From CAMPJM01 sp964440915 (GTDB lineage: Bacteria; Bacteroidota; Bacteroidia; Cytophagales; Cyclobacteriaceae): a stretch of 64,000 nucleotides of DNA. The stretch is taken from assembly GCA_964440915.1 (NCBI GenBank), contig CAYTTV010000001.1, positions 81,655 through 145,654 of the forward strand, in the 5' to 3' direction. The notes beneath the pieces were generated by a model, which was not told the origin of the DNA, ran no database searches, and saw only the letters and a program-made list of their open reading frames with translations. Positions 35,766 to 44,911 of the stretch are shown here, one piece after another; the stretch's first letter is position 1; every line of letters begins with the position of its first letter. The position numbers were made by a program, and so were the translations under genes.

Positions 35766-37096
35766 GTTGGGACATTATATTGTACCTTCAATACATTTTT
35801 TGTTTCATTGGTTATCTTGAAACGATCGTCTATTCTATGGCCTATTACCCAAGCGATCGCATTCCCTGAGGTTAACAAAAGCACCTCTCTTTTCAAGTTT
35901 AACGGAATTTTCTCATCAATCATAAAATCACTGAGCTTTTTTTTCTTCTTCATTCCCAAGGGAAAGAAGAAATCTCCATGTTGCCATTTTCTTATCTCCA
36001 GTGGAAAAGTCAGCTTGTCTAGATCTAAAGCTGCAATACGTTTATTGGCAGAAATCTTGAAACCGTCAGCCGCTTCATCGCTAAATTTCAACCACAGCCG
36101 CCCATCCTTAAATTCCTGTTGATCCCGAAATATGGCTACCGGGAGAAATGAGGACAGATCTTTTGGGCTTATGACCAAAGCTTCTCTGTCTATATTCAGT
36201 TGATGTGTGGGCGATTCAAATATCTTTCCTGCTCCTTCCAAAAGCTTTGTTTGGATATCTTTCGCTTGGATAAAGTTAAATCCATAACGTTTTATCAGGT
36301 CATGTAACACCACGGCATTGACCTTCTCGAGCATGAGCATCTCCATATCAATAAAAATATTGCTATTGACCTTTTTGACTGCTTTTTGCTCAATTTTGGC
36401 TACATGCGCCAGATATACCTCTTCTACCTGCGCTATGCGCTCAATGGTATTTTGGAAAGTATTTTCTAGATCGGGATTTACTTGTTTTAGCACAGGTACT
36501 ACTTCATGGCGGATAAGGTTGCGAGCGTATTTTACTGACTCGTTAGAACTGTCTTCCCGCCAGGCTAGCTGCTTCTGGGCTACAAAGTCCATGATCATCT
36601 CCTTATCGGCAAACAAAATAGGCCGCACCAACTTGCCGAACTTGTGTTTTATGCCATGCAATCCTGCTATACCCGTACCTTTTGTCAAGTTGAACAACAC
36701 CGTTTCGAGTGCATCATTCTTATGATGCGCTGTAGCCACGTAGTCGTACCCGTAGTCGTCCATTAGCTGAGCAAACCATGCGTAGCGAAGCTGGCGGGCA
36801 GCCATTTGAATGGATATTTTTTCTTTCTCTGCGAAAGCTTGTGTATCAAAAACGTGACTATGAAAAGGAGCTTTGACGCGCTTAGCCATTTTCTTTACGA
36901 ACTCTTCATCCGCATCAGAATCTTCGCCACGCAAGGCAAAATTGCAATGGGCTACCCCAAAGGCACATATTTCAGCATCTTTAAAACATCGGAGCATGGC
37001 TACAGAGTCTATCCCTCCACTGATTGCCAACAGTACTTTGTTGTTTTCGTCAAACAGCTGGTTATCCTTGACAAATTGAGTGAATTCTTTAATCAT
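35762..37096 (-). CDS. tilS: tRNA(Ile)-lysidine synthetase
   Basis: TilS changes C34 of the CAU anticodon of tRNA-Ile2 to lysidine. The 444-aa protein has the PP-loop SGGIDSVAML (26-35), GVAHCNFALRGEDSDADEEF, TAHHKNDALETVLFNLTKG, and C-terminal TilS substrate-binding domains from about residue 300. The frame is open 41 codons upstream, but MIKEFTQFVKDNQ at 37096 is the normal start, and the extension runs into the divergent promoter. The gene is divergent from the OstA-like gene. Confidence 0.95.
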   Translation of the reverse strand: MIKEFTQFVKDNQLFDENNKVLLAISGGIDSVAMLRCFKDAEICAFGVAHCNFALRGEDSDADEEFVKKMAKRVKAPFHSHVFDTQAFAEKEKISIQMAARQLRYAWFAQLMDDYGYDYVATAHHKNDALETVLFNLTKGTGIAGLHGIKHKFGKLVRPILFADKEMIMDFVAQKQLAWREDSSNESVKYARNLIRHEVVPVLKQVNPDLENTFQNTIERIAQVEEVYLAHVAKIEQKAVKKVNSNIFIDMEMLMLEKVNAVVLHDLIKRYGFNFIQAKDIQTKLLEGAGKIFESPTHQLNIDREALVISPKDLSSFLPVAIFRDQQEFKDGRLWLKFSDEAADGFKISANKRIAALDLDKLTFPLEIRKWQHGDFFFPLGMKKKKKLSDFMIDEKIPLNLKREVLLLTSGNAIAWVIGHRIDDRFKITNETKNVLKVQYNVPT

Positions 37097-37174
37097 AAAA
37101 AAGGGTATAATAATTGCATTGCAGCAGCAATAGAATTTGATCTGTTTTACAAGACCCTCTATTTGTTTTTTACT

Positions 37175-37182
37175 TAGCTTTG
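37175..37182 (+). promoter_or_regulatory. -7 promoter element of the OstA-like gene
   Basis: TAGCTTTG matches TAnnTTTG, 11 bases before the ATG at 37194. The transcript would be nearly leaderless, which argues against the longer frame starting at 37137. Confidence 0.5.
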
Positions 37183-37193
37183 CTCCAAATTTA

Positions 37194-38762
37194 ATGCAAA
37201 CCATGAGATTTTGTGCCATTATAATCGTCAGCCTTCTTTTTTTTATGGCAGGAGTTCAGCCACTCTTGGCACAAACGCGCGAGCGGGTCATTCTTAAAAA
37301 TGGGGGCGACTATTTGGAGAGTGCCGAAAGAGATGGCGAAAAGTTCCAAAAGCTCATCGGAAGTCCTAGCAACCAAGTACAGTTTGTTCAGAAAGAAACC
37401 AGAATTTTTGGTGACTCCGTATATTACTTCAAGGAGCGAAATTCTGTAGAAGTATTCGGTCATGTGAAAATATTAGAAGGGGACTCCATCACCATTACAG
37501 GGGAAAAGCTCATATACGACGGCAATGCAAAACTTGCCCAACTTAGAAATGAGGTAGTGTATAAAGACCCATCCATGACGCTTTATACTGACTTTCTAGA
37601 TTATGACATGCCCGCAAAGCTAGCTTACTACTATGAGGGTGGAAAGCTTATCACCAACAACAGTACCCTTACGAGCGATATGGGGCATTATGAAACCGAC
37701 AGGAAATTCGCATCATTCAAAGACAGCGTCATCCTCATAAGCCCTGAATACAACCTTGAATCAGACACCTTACAGTACAATACTGTATCAGAAATTGCCT
37801 ACACACGCGGCCCCACTACCGTGATCACCAACGATGGCACAGTGCTGAAAGCAAAAGAGGGCCTAGAATATAAGACGCAACAAAAACAATCTCTCTTTCA
37901 AGTAAGTGAAATCGAAACAGAAGATTATATCCTTAAAGGCGACGAGCTGTTTTTTGATGATATAAAGAAATTCTACACCGCCACCACCAATGTAGAAATG
38001 GTGGCTAAGGAGGACAACATCATTATATATGGCGATTTTGGTCGCTACTGGCGATCAGAAGGAATCATTAAGGTATATGGCAATACCCTAATGAAGAAAG
38101 AAGTAAATAGAGACACTTTATACCTCACGGCAGACACCTTGGTTTCTATTGAGGACTCTATCCCAGCGAATAAAAGAATATTGGCATATAACAAAGTGAA
38201 GATCTTTAAATCGAATCTGCAAGGGATATCCGACTCGCTGGCCTACCATAACCTTGATTCAATTCTGTATTTCTATAAAGACCCCGTGCTCTGGTCAAAC
38301 GAAAACCAAATAACCGGCGATTCCATCAATATCGAGATTGTGAACAATACGGTAGACAAAATGAATACTAAGGGTAACTCCTTCGTGGTTTCTCAGGACA
38401 CTCTCAATAATTTTAATCAAATAAAAGGACGGGATATGGTGGCGCATTTTTTTAATGGCGACATAGACCGGGTATACGTCTACGGCAATGGAGAAAGCAT
38501 TTATTATGCTTTAGAAGAAGACACTGTGCTTACAGGTATGAATAAAATCATATGCAGCAACATGCTCATCAAGTTTAAGGAAGGGCAGGCCAATAGCATT
38601 TCTTTTTATACCAATCCTGATGCCTCATTCTTCCCTCCCCATGAAATTCTGGAGCCCGAGACAAAGCTGAGGGGTTTTGCCTGGCGGGAAGAGGAAAGAC
38701 CTGAAAGACAAGATGTAATACCAGAACGTATAAGTGGGATCGCCAAAACAGAAGCGCAGTAA
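37194..38762 (+). CDS. OstA-like (LptA/LptD N-terminal type) LPS transport protein
   Basis: The 522-aa protein starts with a signal peptide (MRFCAIIIVSLLFFMAGVQPL...AQ). Repeated OstA-type beta units follow, such as DSVYYFKERNSVEVFGHVKI and YGDFGRYWRSEGIIKVYGN, forming a periplasmic beta-jellyroll. Proteins of this kind bridge LPS across the periplasm. It is larger than E. coli LptA because it has several repeats. It is divergent from tilS with a 97-base gap, a pairing common in Bacteroidota. Assignment to LPS transport is by family. Confidence 0.85.
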   Translation: MQTMRFCAIIIVSLLFFMAGVQPLLAQTRERVILKNGGDYLESAERDGEKFQKLIGSPSNQVQFVQKETRIFGDSVYYFKERNSVEVFGHVKILEGDSITITGEKLIYDGNAKLAQLRNEVVYKDPSMTLYTDFLDYDMPAKLAYYYEGGKLITNNSTLTSDMGHYETDRKFASFKDSVILISPEYNLESDTLQYNTVSEIAYTRGPTTVITNDGTVLKAKEGLEYKTQQKQSLFQVSEIETEDYILKGDELFFDDIKKFYTATTNVEMVAKEDNIIIYGDFGRYWRSEGIIKVYGNTLMKKEVNRDTLYLTADTLVSIEDSIPANKRILAYNKVKIFKSNLQGISDSLAYHNLDSILYFYKDPVLWSNENQITGDSINIEIVNNTVDKMNTKGNSFVVSQDTLNNFNQIKGRDMVAHFFNGDIDRVYVYGNGESIYYALEEDTVLTGMNKIICSNMLIKFKEGQANSISFYTNPDASFFPPHEILEPETKLRGFAWREEERPERQDVIPERISGIAKTEAQ

Positions 38763-38981
38763 TGCTCCTTTATACACGAAAAAAAAAGATCAAGAAACAA
38801 AAAGTTGAAACATTTTCATCTGGTTTCGTTTAATAAAAATACGAATGTTTTAATACACAAGGGGTCTTGAAATTTCACTAAATATTTATATCTTCATGTA
38901 AGATTATTGCATTTATTGAAAACCCAATGTGAAAATTAAATTCTAATTTTAATTATTGAAAAAAATCTACCCATTTAATAC

Positions 38982-39692
38982 ATGCGAGGGCTTATTCTAA
39001 CGGTATTTATTAGCGTGCTTTGTAGCATTGTACATGCTCAAAGCTTGCGTATTACCCATACGCCAGACAATGTATTTGGTAGAACAGCTTCAGAAATCCC
39101 CGTCAATATCAGCATCAAGAACACTACGAAAAAACCAATAGAAGTAATTTTTTATCGGAAATCCATAGACATCCATAGTGGACAGGAAAGCTATTTCTGT
39201 GTAGGAAAAAATTGTTACTCTCCAGAAACCCAATCAGCAACAGAAACAAAGGAGTTGCGTCCAGGAGAAGTATTTGATGGTTTTAAAAGTATTTTGAATT
39301 CTGGACTTGGAAAATCCGTCAGCACCATCACCTATTGCTTTCAAAATGCTGCCGATCCTTCTGATGAAGTATGCCATACGCTCACCTATCATGTATCATC
39401 CTTATCGGCCAATGACGTCCTATTTTATGACAATTCCATTTCTGTCAGCAATATATACCCAAACCCTATCGATGAAATAGCCATTTTTGATTACTCCATT
39501 AAAGACCCAAAAGTGAAAGCCAAAATAATTCTTCACAATGTCTTAGGGGGTATTGTAGAAGAGCATCCACTGAATGAGCTTGAATCCAAGCTTAAGATTT
39601 ATACAAAAAGCTTCAGTCCAGGTGTTTATTTTTATACTTTAAACGTGGACAATCAAAATATTATCACCAAGAAGTTCGTAATAAAACGATAA
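38982..39692 (+). CDS. T9SS type A sorting domain protein (236 aa)
   Basis: The signal peptide (about 1-19, ending VHAQ) is followed by an Ig-like region of about 120 residues with four Cys. A C-terminal T9SS type A sorting domain starts near residue 150, with ISVSNIYPNPIDE and FSPGVYFYTLNVD before the basic KKFVIKR end. The protein is probably exported by the type IX system and cut or anchored at the surface. The middle region is unrecognised. The gene is alone between OstA-like and bamD. Confidence 0.87.
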   Translation: MRGLILTVFISVLCSIVHAQSLRITHTPDNVFGRTASEIPVNISIKNTTKKPIEVIFYRKSIDIHSGQESYFCVGKNCYSPETQSATETKELRPGEVFDGFKSILNSGLGKSVSTITYCFQNAADPSDEVCHTLTYHVSSLSANDVLFYDNSISVSNIYPNPIDEIAIFDYSIKDPKVKAKIILHNVLGGIVEEHPLNELESKLKIYTKSFSPGVYFYTLNVDNQNIITKKFVIKR

Positions 39693-39781
39693 GCACAAAA
39701 CTTATTGCTGACGCATTGTCAAACCGAGATGTCTTACCTTTATAAAACAGATTAATCCTTCGGTTCTGCACAGATTGTGCT

Positions 39782-39813
39782 TTTGTTTATTAACTTTACC
39801 TGCTTTATATTTG
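39782..39813 (+). promoter_or_regulatory. promoter of bamD-rpoZ-coaBC-porD
   Basis: TTTG (39782-39785), exactly 20 bases, then TATATTTG (39806-39813). This is the best textbook match in the window. The ATG of bamD lies 8 bases downstream, so the transcript is almost leaderless. Confidence 0.78.
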
Positions 39814-39820
39814 CACCCTT

Positions 39821-40660
39821 ATGTTTCAAAACAGGCCTATACATAAATTCCTTTGCCTCTCCTTATTGAGCATCGTACTGCTATCCTCTGCTTCGTGTAG
39901 CAAATTCAGGAAGATTCAAAAAAGCGACGACTGGAAAGTTAAATACGATGCTGCGATCAATTATTATGAAAAAGGGGGAAGAGGGGATTATTACAAAGCT
40001 GCTGTATTATTCGAAGAAGTGCTGCCCTTGATAAGAGGTAGCAAGGAAGCTGAAAAAGCACAGTTTTACTATGCCTATGCGCATTATTATCAGCAGCAAT
40101 ATATTTTAAGCGCTCACTATTTCAAAACTTTCTACGAAACCTATTCGAGGAGTGAGCAAGCCGAGGAGGCAATGTACATGCATGCTTATTCATTGTACCT
40201 TACTTCCCCGATTATAGACCTGGATCAGACCAGCACGAATGAGGCTATACAAGCCATGCAGACTTTCCTCAACAGATATCCTACAAGCCAATACCTGGAT
40301 GACGGCACTCGGATTATTGATCAGTTGAGGGCAAAGCTGGAAGCAAAGGCCTTTGAAAATGCCAAGTTATATCAAAAATTAGGGAGGTACAAAGCCGCAC
40401 TCGTGGCCTACGATAATTTTGAGAATGATTTTCCAGGTTCTGCAAAAACTGAAGAAGTGAAGTATTTGAAAGTGTTGGTTCAGTATCAGTATGCAAAAGA
40501 AAGCACCCGACGCAAACAAGGGGAACGATTTAATGCAACAATTGATTATTATAGAGACTTTATAGATAACTATCCAGAAAGTCAGTTTGCTAAAGAAGCA
40601 GAACAGATGTATGTTTCCAGTCTTAGCAACTTAGAAAAGATAAACGACAATAATTTATAA
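39821..40660 (+). CDS. bamD: outer membrane assembly lipoprotein BamD
   Basis: The 279-aa lipoprotein has a lipobox at SASC (Cys27) and a TPR-rich body, with repeats such as YYKAAVLFEEVLP, YILSAHYFKTFYETY and FNATIDYYRDFIDNYPES. BamD is a periplasmic partner of BamA in inserting outer-membrane beta-barrels. It begins a conserved Bacteroidota run with rpoZ, coaBC and porD. Confidence 0.95.
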   Translation: MFQNRPIHKFLCLSLLSIVLLSSASCSKFRKIQKSDDWKVKYDAAINYYEKGGRGDYYKAAVLFEEVLPLIRGSKEAEKAQFYYAYAHYYQQQYILSAHYFKTFYETYSRSEQAEEAMYMHAYSLYLTSPIIDLDQTSTNEAIQAMQTFLNRYPTSQYLDDGTRIIDQLRAKLEAKAFENAKLYQKLGRYKAALVAYDNFENDFPGSAKTEEVKYLKVLVQYQYAKESTRRKQGERFNATIDYYRDFIDNYPESQFAKEAEQMYVSSLSNLEKINDNNL

Positions 40661-40671
40661 ACCATATTCCA

Positions 40672-40995
40672 ATGCATAATATGATGGCAACGAATGCGTC
40701 AATTATTACACGCGATATTGACAAGATAGCCGAGCCCACTGGCAATATATATGAATCGGTGGCGGTAATTTCAAAGAGAGCGCGACAAATTTCTTCTAAA
40801 ATGAAAGATGAATTGAGCAGTAAGCTGGCAGAATTTGCCTCCACTGTCGACAATTTAGAAGAGATTTTTGAAAATAGAGAGCAGATCGAAATTTCTAAAT
40901 TTTATGAGAGAATGCCTAAGCCAACAAACGTGGCGATAGATGAATTCTTGGAAGGCGAAGTGATGTTCAGAAGGCCTGATTTGGAAAACGAATAG
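40672..40995 (+). CDS. rpoZ: DNA-directed RNA polymerase omega subunit
   Basis: The 107-aa protein has SIITRDIDKIAEPTGNIYES and VAVISKRARQISSKMK, the Bacteroidota form of the omega signature. Omega helps fold and assemble the beta-prime subunit. The start could be 40672 or the ATGs 9 and 12 bases later (MMATNASI, MATNASI). It follows bamD by 11 bases and precedes coaBC by 10. Confidence 0.93.
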   Translation: MHNMMATNASIITRDIDKIAEPTGNIYESVAVISKRARQISSKMKDELSSKLAEFASTVDNLEEIFENREQIEISKFYERMPKPTNVAIDEFLEGEVMFRRPDLENE

Positions 40996-41005
40996 CAAAG
41001 CCGCC

Positions 41006-42208
41006 ATGCTCCAGAATAAAAAGATTTTATTGGGAGTATGCGGTAGTATTGCTGCATATAAGGCAGCCTCTCTCGTAAGGCTACTTGTAAAAGCAGGGGC
41101 AGAGGTGAAAGTTGTTATGACTGCCTCTGCCTCTTCATTTATTACCCCTTTAACACTATCGACTCTTTCAAAACATCCGGTATTGAGCCGTTTTGAGAAA
41201 GTTGAGGGAGGGCTTTGGAACAATCATGTAGAACTAGGGCTTTGGGCAGACCTTCTGCTAGTGGCTCCGGCAAGCGCACATACCATTGCTAAATTCGCCC
41301 ATGGGCTCTGCGACAATCTCCTTAGTGCAACCTACCTTTCTGCAAGGTGTCCGGTATTTTTAGCACCAGCCATGGACCTGGACATGTACCAACATCCTAC
41401 CACTCTTGAAAATCTCCAAACCTTAAAAGCAAATGGTAATCATATTATTGATGCCGCTACAGGGGAACTCGCTAGTGGCCTGTTTGGAACTGGCAGGATG
41501 GCGGAACCAGAAGACATATTTGCAGTAGTAGAAGATTTTTTCACTTTGAAGCAATCACTTCAAGGCAGAAGAGTGCTCATTACAGCAGGCCCTACATACG
41601 AAGCCATAGACCCAGTGCGATTCATAGGAAATCATTCTAGTGGAAAGATGGGATTTGCTCTGGCAGAAGTAGCTGCCAAGCACGGTGCTCAAGTCACCTT
41701 GATCAGTGGGCCTTCCAAATTAGAAGCACAGCACCCCGCTATCCATACCCATCGGGTCACATCCGCACATGAAATGTACGAAGTCGCCCATCAAAACTAC
41801 TTTGACAAGGACATCCTTATCTTTGCCGCAGCGGTAGCAGATTATACGCCATCAAAAGTTGCTGGCCAAAAAATAAAAAGCTCCAACGAGGCCATGACGA
41901 TCTCGCTGGAGAAAACCAAAGACATAGCTGCTGAAATTGGTAAGATGAAAAAGAAAGACCAGTTTTCGGTAGGATTTGCCTTGGAAACGGAAAATGAAGC
42001 TGCGAATGCCCATGGAAAACTTATCAAAAAAAATTTCGATATGATCGTACTGAATTCGCTTAACGATCAGGGAGCTGGATTTTCTCACGATACCAATAAA
42101 ATAACAATTATTGATCGCGATAATAAACAAGAAGTATTTGAGTTAAAACATAAAGACGAAGTGGCCGAAGATATCATTCAGGCCATCGCCAGCAGATATG
42201 GCCAATAA
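41006..42208 (+). CDS. coaBC: bifunctional phosphopantothenoylcysteine decarboxylase / phosphopantothenate-cysteine ligase
   Basis: This fusion catalyses two steps of coenzyme A synthesis. The N-terminal CoaC flavoprotein (1-180) has GSIAAYKAASLVRLL and the active-site His in HVELGLWAD. The C-terminal CoaB (about 185-400) has ITAGPTYEAIDPVRFI and NHSSGKMGFALAE. It is 400 aa, full length. Its last 11 bases overlap the start of porD. Confidence 0.97.
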   Translation: MLQNKKILLGVCGSIAAYKAASLVRLLVKAGAEVKVVMTASASSFITPLTLSTLSKHPVLSRFEKVEGGLWNNHVELGLWADLLLVAPASAHTIAKFAHGLCDNLLSATYLSARCPVFLAPAMDLDMYQHPTTLENLQTLKANGNHIIDAATGELASGLFGTGRMAEPEDIFAVVEDFFTLKQSLQGRRVLITAGPTYEAIDPVRFIGNHSSGKMGFALAEVAAKHGAQVTLISGPSKLEAQHPAIHTHRVTSAHEMYEVAHQNYFDKDILIFAAAVADYTPSKVAGQKIKSSNEAMTISLEKTKDIAAEIGKMKKKDQFSVGFALETENEAANAHGKLIKKNFDMIVLNSLNDQGAGFSHDTNKITIIDRDNKQEVFELKHKDEVAEDIIQAIASRYGQ

Positions 42209-43100
42209 ATCTTTATATATACTGACCTTTTTGACCTTGTTTGGCTTTTCTGTTAAAAGCCAAGAGCTCAACTGCAATGTTGTCGTGAATGCCGACCGGG
42301 TAGAAACCACGGACCGAAGGATATTTCTCGATATGCAAAGTGCCTTTTCCCAATTTCTCAATAACCGGAAATGGACAGATGACAACTATGACGTGGCCGA
42401 GCGCATCAACTGCAATCTTGTGATCACGATAGAGGAAATGCCGGTCGTGGGCTCCTTTAAGGCCACCGTACAAATCCAATCTTCAAGACCTGTATACGGC
42501 ACTAGCTATGAGAGCCTGATGCTGAACTTTGCCGATAGGGACTGGCAATTTGACTATATTGAATCACAACCGCTGGATTTTAATGAAAATAGTTTTTCCA
42601 GCAATATCGCTTCTATGTTGGCCTATTATGCCTATATAATCCTAGGCATTGACTATGACTCGTTCGAGGCTTTGGGGGGTACAAGCTTCTTTGAAAGGGC
42701 CAACAATCAGGTGATCCTGGCCCAAGAATCAAATATGCCTGGATGGAAGCAGTTTGATAGCCAGAGAAACCGGTATTGGCTGGCAGAGAACTTTCTGAGC
42801 CCTATTTTTCATCCTGTAAGGGAAAGTATCTATCTCTACCATATTCAGGGGCTCGACCAATTCCTCGAAAATCCAGATGCCAGCAGAGGCATTATTTTAG
42901 AAGTCTTGAAGAAAATGCAGGTTGCTAATCGGTCAAGACCTAACAGTATCTTTACAATAGCCTTCCTGGATGCCAAATCCAATGAGATTATCAATATATT
43001 TTCCGAAGGAGACATGAACATTAGGCGCCAAGCCTATGAGATATTGAGGGCGCTTGATCCTACCCTAACAAGCAAAATCGGAAAGATTATCAACAATTAA
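42198..43100 (+). CDS. porD: DUF4835 / type IX secretion PorD-like protein
   Basis: The 300-aa periplasmic protein has a signal peptide ending near VKSQ and the DUF4835 pattern ELNCNVVVNADRV, IQSSRPVYGTSYE and LAYYAYIILGIDYDSFE. In Porphyromonas the homologue PorD is needed for T9SS-dependent secretion, although its exact step is not clear. It overlaps coaBC by 11 bases, and its place after bamD-rpoZ-coaBC and before recN is conserved in the phylum. Other T9SS core genes are outside this window. Confidence 0.9.
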   Translation: MANKSLYILTFLTLFGFSVKSQELNCNVVVNADRVETTDRRIFLDMQSAFSQFLNNRKWTDDNYDVAERINCNLVITIEEMPVVGSFKATVQIQSSRPVYGTSYESLMLNFADRDWQFDYIESQPLDFNENSFSSNIASMLAYYAYIILGIDYDSFEALGGTSFFERANNQVILAQESNMPGWKQFDSQRNRYWLAENFLSPIFHPVRESIYLYHIQGLDQFLENPDASRGIILEVLKKMQVANRSRPNSIFTIAFLDAKSNEIINIFSEGDMNIRRQAYEILRALDPTLTSKIGKIINN

Positions 43101-43125
43101 TGCTTTCTGTATTGGCCTAGGCGTT

Positions 43126-43155
43126 TTTGAATCAGTAAGGGAAATCCTATCTTTG
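43126..43155 (+). promoter_or_regulatory. promoter of recN
   Basis: TTTG (43126-43129), 18 bases, then TATCTTTG (43148-43155). The ATG of recN is 71 bases downstream. Confidence 0.55.
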
Positions 43156-43226
43156 AAATTGCTAAGGATATTAATTTATATTCATAAAAGTTATCTACAT
43201 TGCCTCAATTAGAAGGAAGTTAGTTT

Positions 43227-44879
43227 ATGCTGAAAAGTCTAACGATTCAAAATTACGCCTTGATTGAAGAGCTTACCATGACTCCTTCTGCTCTTCTGAA
43301 TATTATTACCGGAGAGACGGGTGCAGGCAAGTCGATCATGCTAGGAGCAGTCGGACTAATGTTAGGTAATCGGGCCGACACAAAATCCTTATTAAACGAA
43401 GAAAAGAAATGCATCATTGAGGGGGTATTTGACCTCAGCAGTTACACCCTAACGCATGTTTTTGAAGAGGAAGACCTAGATTATGAAAGCATCTCCATCA
43501 TTAGAAGGGAAATTTCTCCCAGTGGTAAATCCAGGGCCTTTATCAATGACACACCAGTAACGCTTGACACCTTGAGGAAAATCGGACTGTACTTGATGGA
43601 CGTTCATAGCCAGCATGACAGCCTACTACTTACTTCCAACGCCTTTCAGCTTCAAGTGGTAGACAACTTTGCCTCCAATCATTCTTTAAAGGAAACCTAT
43701 AGCAAGCAGTACAAGGCTTTTAAGAATGCTAGCAAGCAATATGAGCAATTGTTGACCGCGTCTGCTCAAAGCAAGAAAGAAGAAGATTATGACACCTATC
43801 TCCTCGAAGAGTTAGAAAAAGCTGCCCTTCAGGCGGGCGAACAGGAACAATTGGAAGAGGAGCTTGAAGTTTTGGAAAATGCCGAAGAAATAAAAGTACG
43901 GCTTAGCAGCACCGACACCCTTCTGACCAACGGAGAACCTGCTATCATCAATATGCTATTTGAAGCACAAGGTAATTTAAATGGAGCAGCAAAATTCTCT
44001 TCTCAATACGAGGCGTTGAGCCAACGGCTGGAGAGCTGCCTCATCGAACTACAGGATATAAGCAGAGAAATTGAAGCCTCATCTGAAAACGTAAACTTCG
44101 AGCCAGATAAAATAGAAACAACCAAAGAACGGCTGAGCTTGATCTATCAGCTACAGCAAAAACACCAAGTAAAGTCTGTAGAAGAACTCATCAAGATCCA
44201 AGATGATCTCATCGCCAAACTGGAAAAAATACAAAACCTTGAAGAAGCAATAGCTGCTGCAAAGGCACAGGTAGAAGTTATAGAGAAATCAATGCGCATT
44301 GCCGCAGAGGCACTTTCGGCTAGCCGACAAGCAGTATTCGAAACCATAGAAGCGAAGATCGTTGAGCTCGTGCAATCTTTAGGCATGCCTGATGCTTCAT
44401 TTTTAGTACAAAGGAATGAAACCAACCCTACTGCAGAGGGAATAGACGAGATCAGTTTTTACTTTAGCGCCAATAAGGGAATAAAACCCCAGCTTTTGAA
44501 GAATGCCGCTTCGGGAGGGGAGTTCTCTAGGCTAATGTTCTGCATTAAATACATCTTGGCCGACAAAACAGCCTTGCCTACGATTGTCTTTGATGAAATA
44601 GACACTGGCATATCAGGTGAAATTGCTTTAAAGATGGTGAATATGATGAAGCAAATGGCACAGCGTCATCAGGTGATTGTTATCAGTCACCTTCCTCAGA
44701 TAGCAGCAAAAGGTGATACGCATTATTTTGTATACAAAGACAATTCGTCTTCTAAAACCATCAGTAAAATCCGGAAACTCTCCCAAGAGGAGAGAATAAC
44801 CGCCATAGCCCAAATGATTGGAGGAGAAAACCCCTCGCCTACTGCATTCGAAAATGCAAGGGAATTAATGGGAGTGTGA
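43227..44879 (+). CDS. recN: DNA repair protein RecN
   Basis: The 550-aa SMC-like ATPase acts in double-strand break repair. Walker A GETGAGKS is at 29-36 and the signature ASGGEFSRLM near residue 430. Walker B TIVFDEIDTGISG and VISHLPQIAAKGDTHY follow. The middle is a long coiled coil (about 150-380). It has its own promoter after porD. Confidence 0.97.
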   Translation: MLKSLTIQNYALIEELTMTPSALLNIITGETGAGKSIMLGAVGLMLGNRADTKSLLNEEKKCIIEGVFDLSSYTLTHVFEEEDLDYESISIIRREISPSGKSRAFINDTPVTLDTLRKIGLYLMDVHSQHDSLLLTSNAFQLQVVDNFASNHSLKETYSKQYKAFKNASKQYEQLLTASAQSKKEEDYDTYLLEELEKAALQAGEQEQLEEELEVLENAEEIKVRLSSTDTLLTNGEPAIINMLFEAQGNLNGAAKFSSQYEALSQRLESCLIELQDISREIEASSENVNFEPDKIETTKERLSLIYQLQQKHQVKSVEELIKIQDDLIAKLEKIQNLEEAIAAAKAQVEVIEKSMRIAAEALSASRQAVFETIEAKIVELVQSLGMPDASFLVQRNETNPTAEGIDEISFYFSANKGIKPQLLKNAASGGEFSRLMFCIKYILADKTALPTIVFDEIDTGISGEIALKMVNMMKQMAQRHQVIVISHLPQIAAKGDTHYFVYKDNSSSKTISKIRKLSQEERITAIAQMIGGENPSPTAFENARELMGV

Positions 44880-44911
44880 TAACCTAATATTGCTAAGCTA
44901 GAAGAATTGTA

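Noticed and set aside
37097..37219. Forty-one-codon N-terminal extension of TilS
   Set aside because: It crosses the promoter region of the divergent gene, and the conserved TilS N-terminus starts at 37096.
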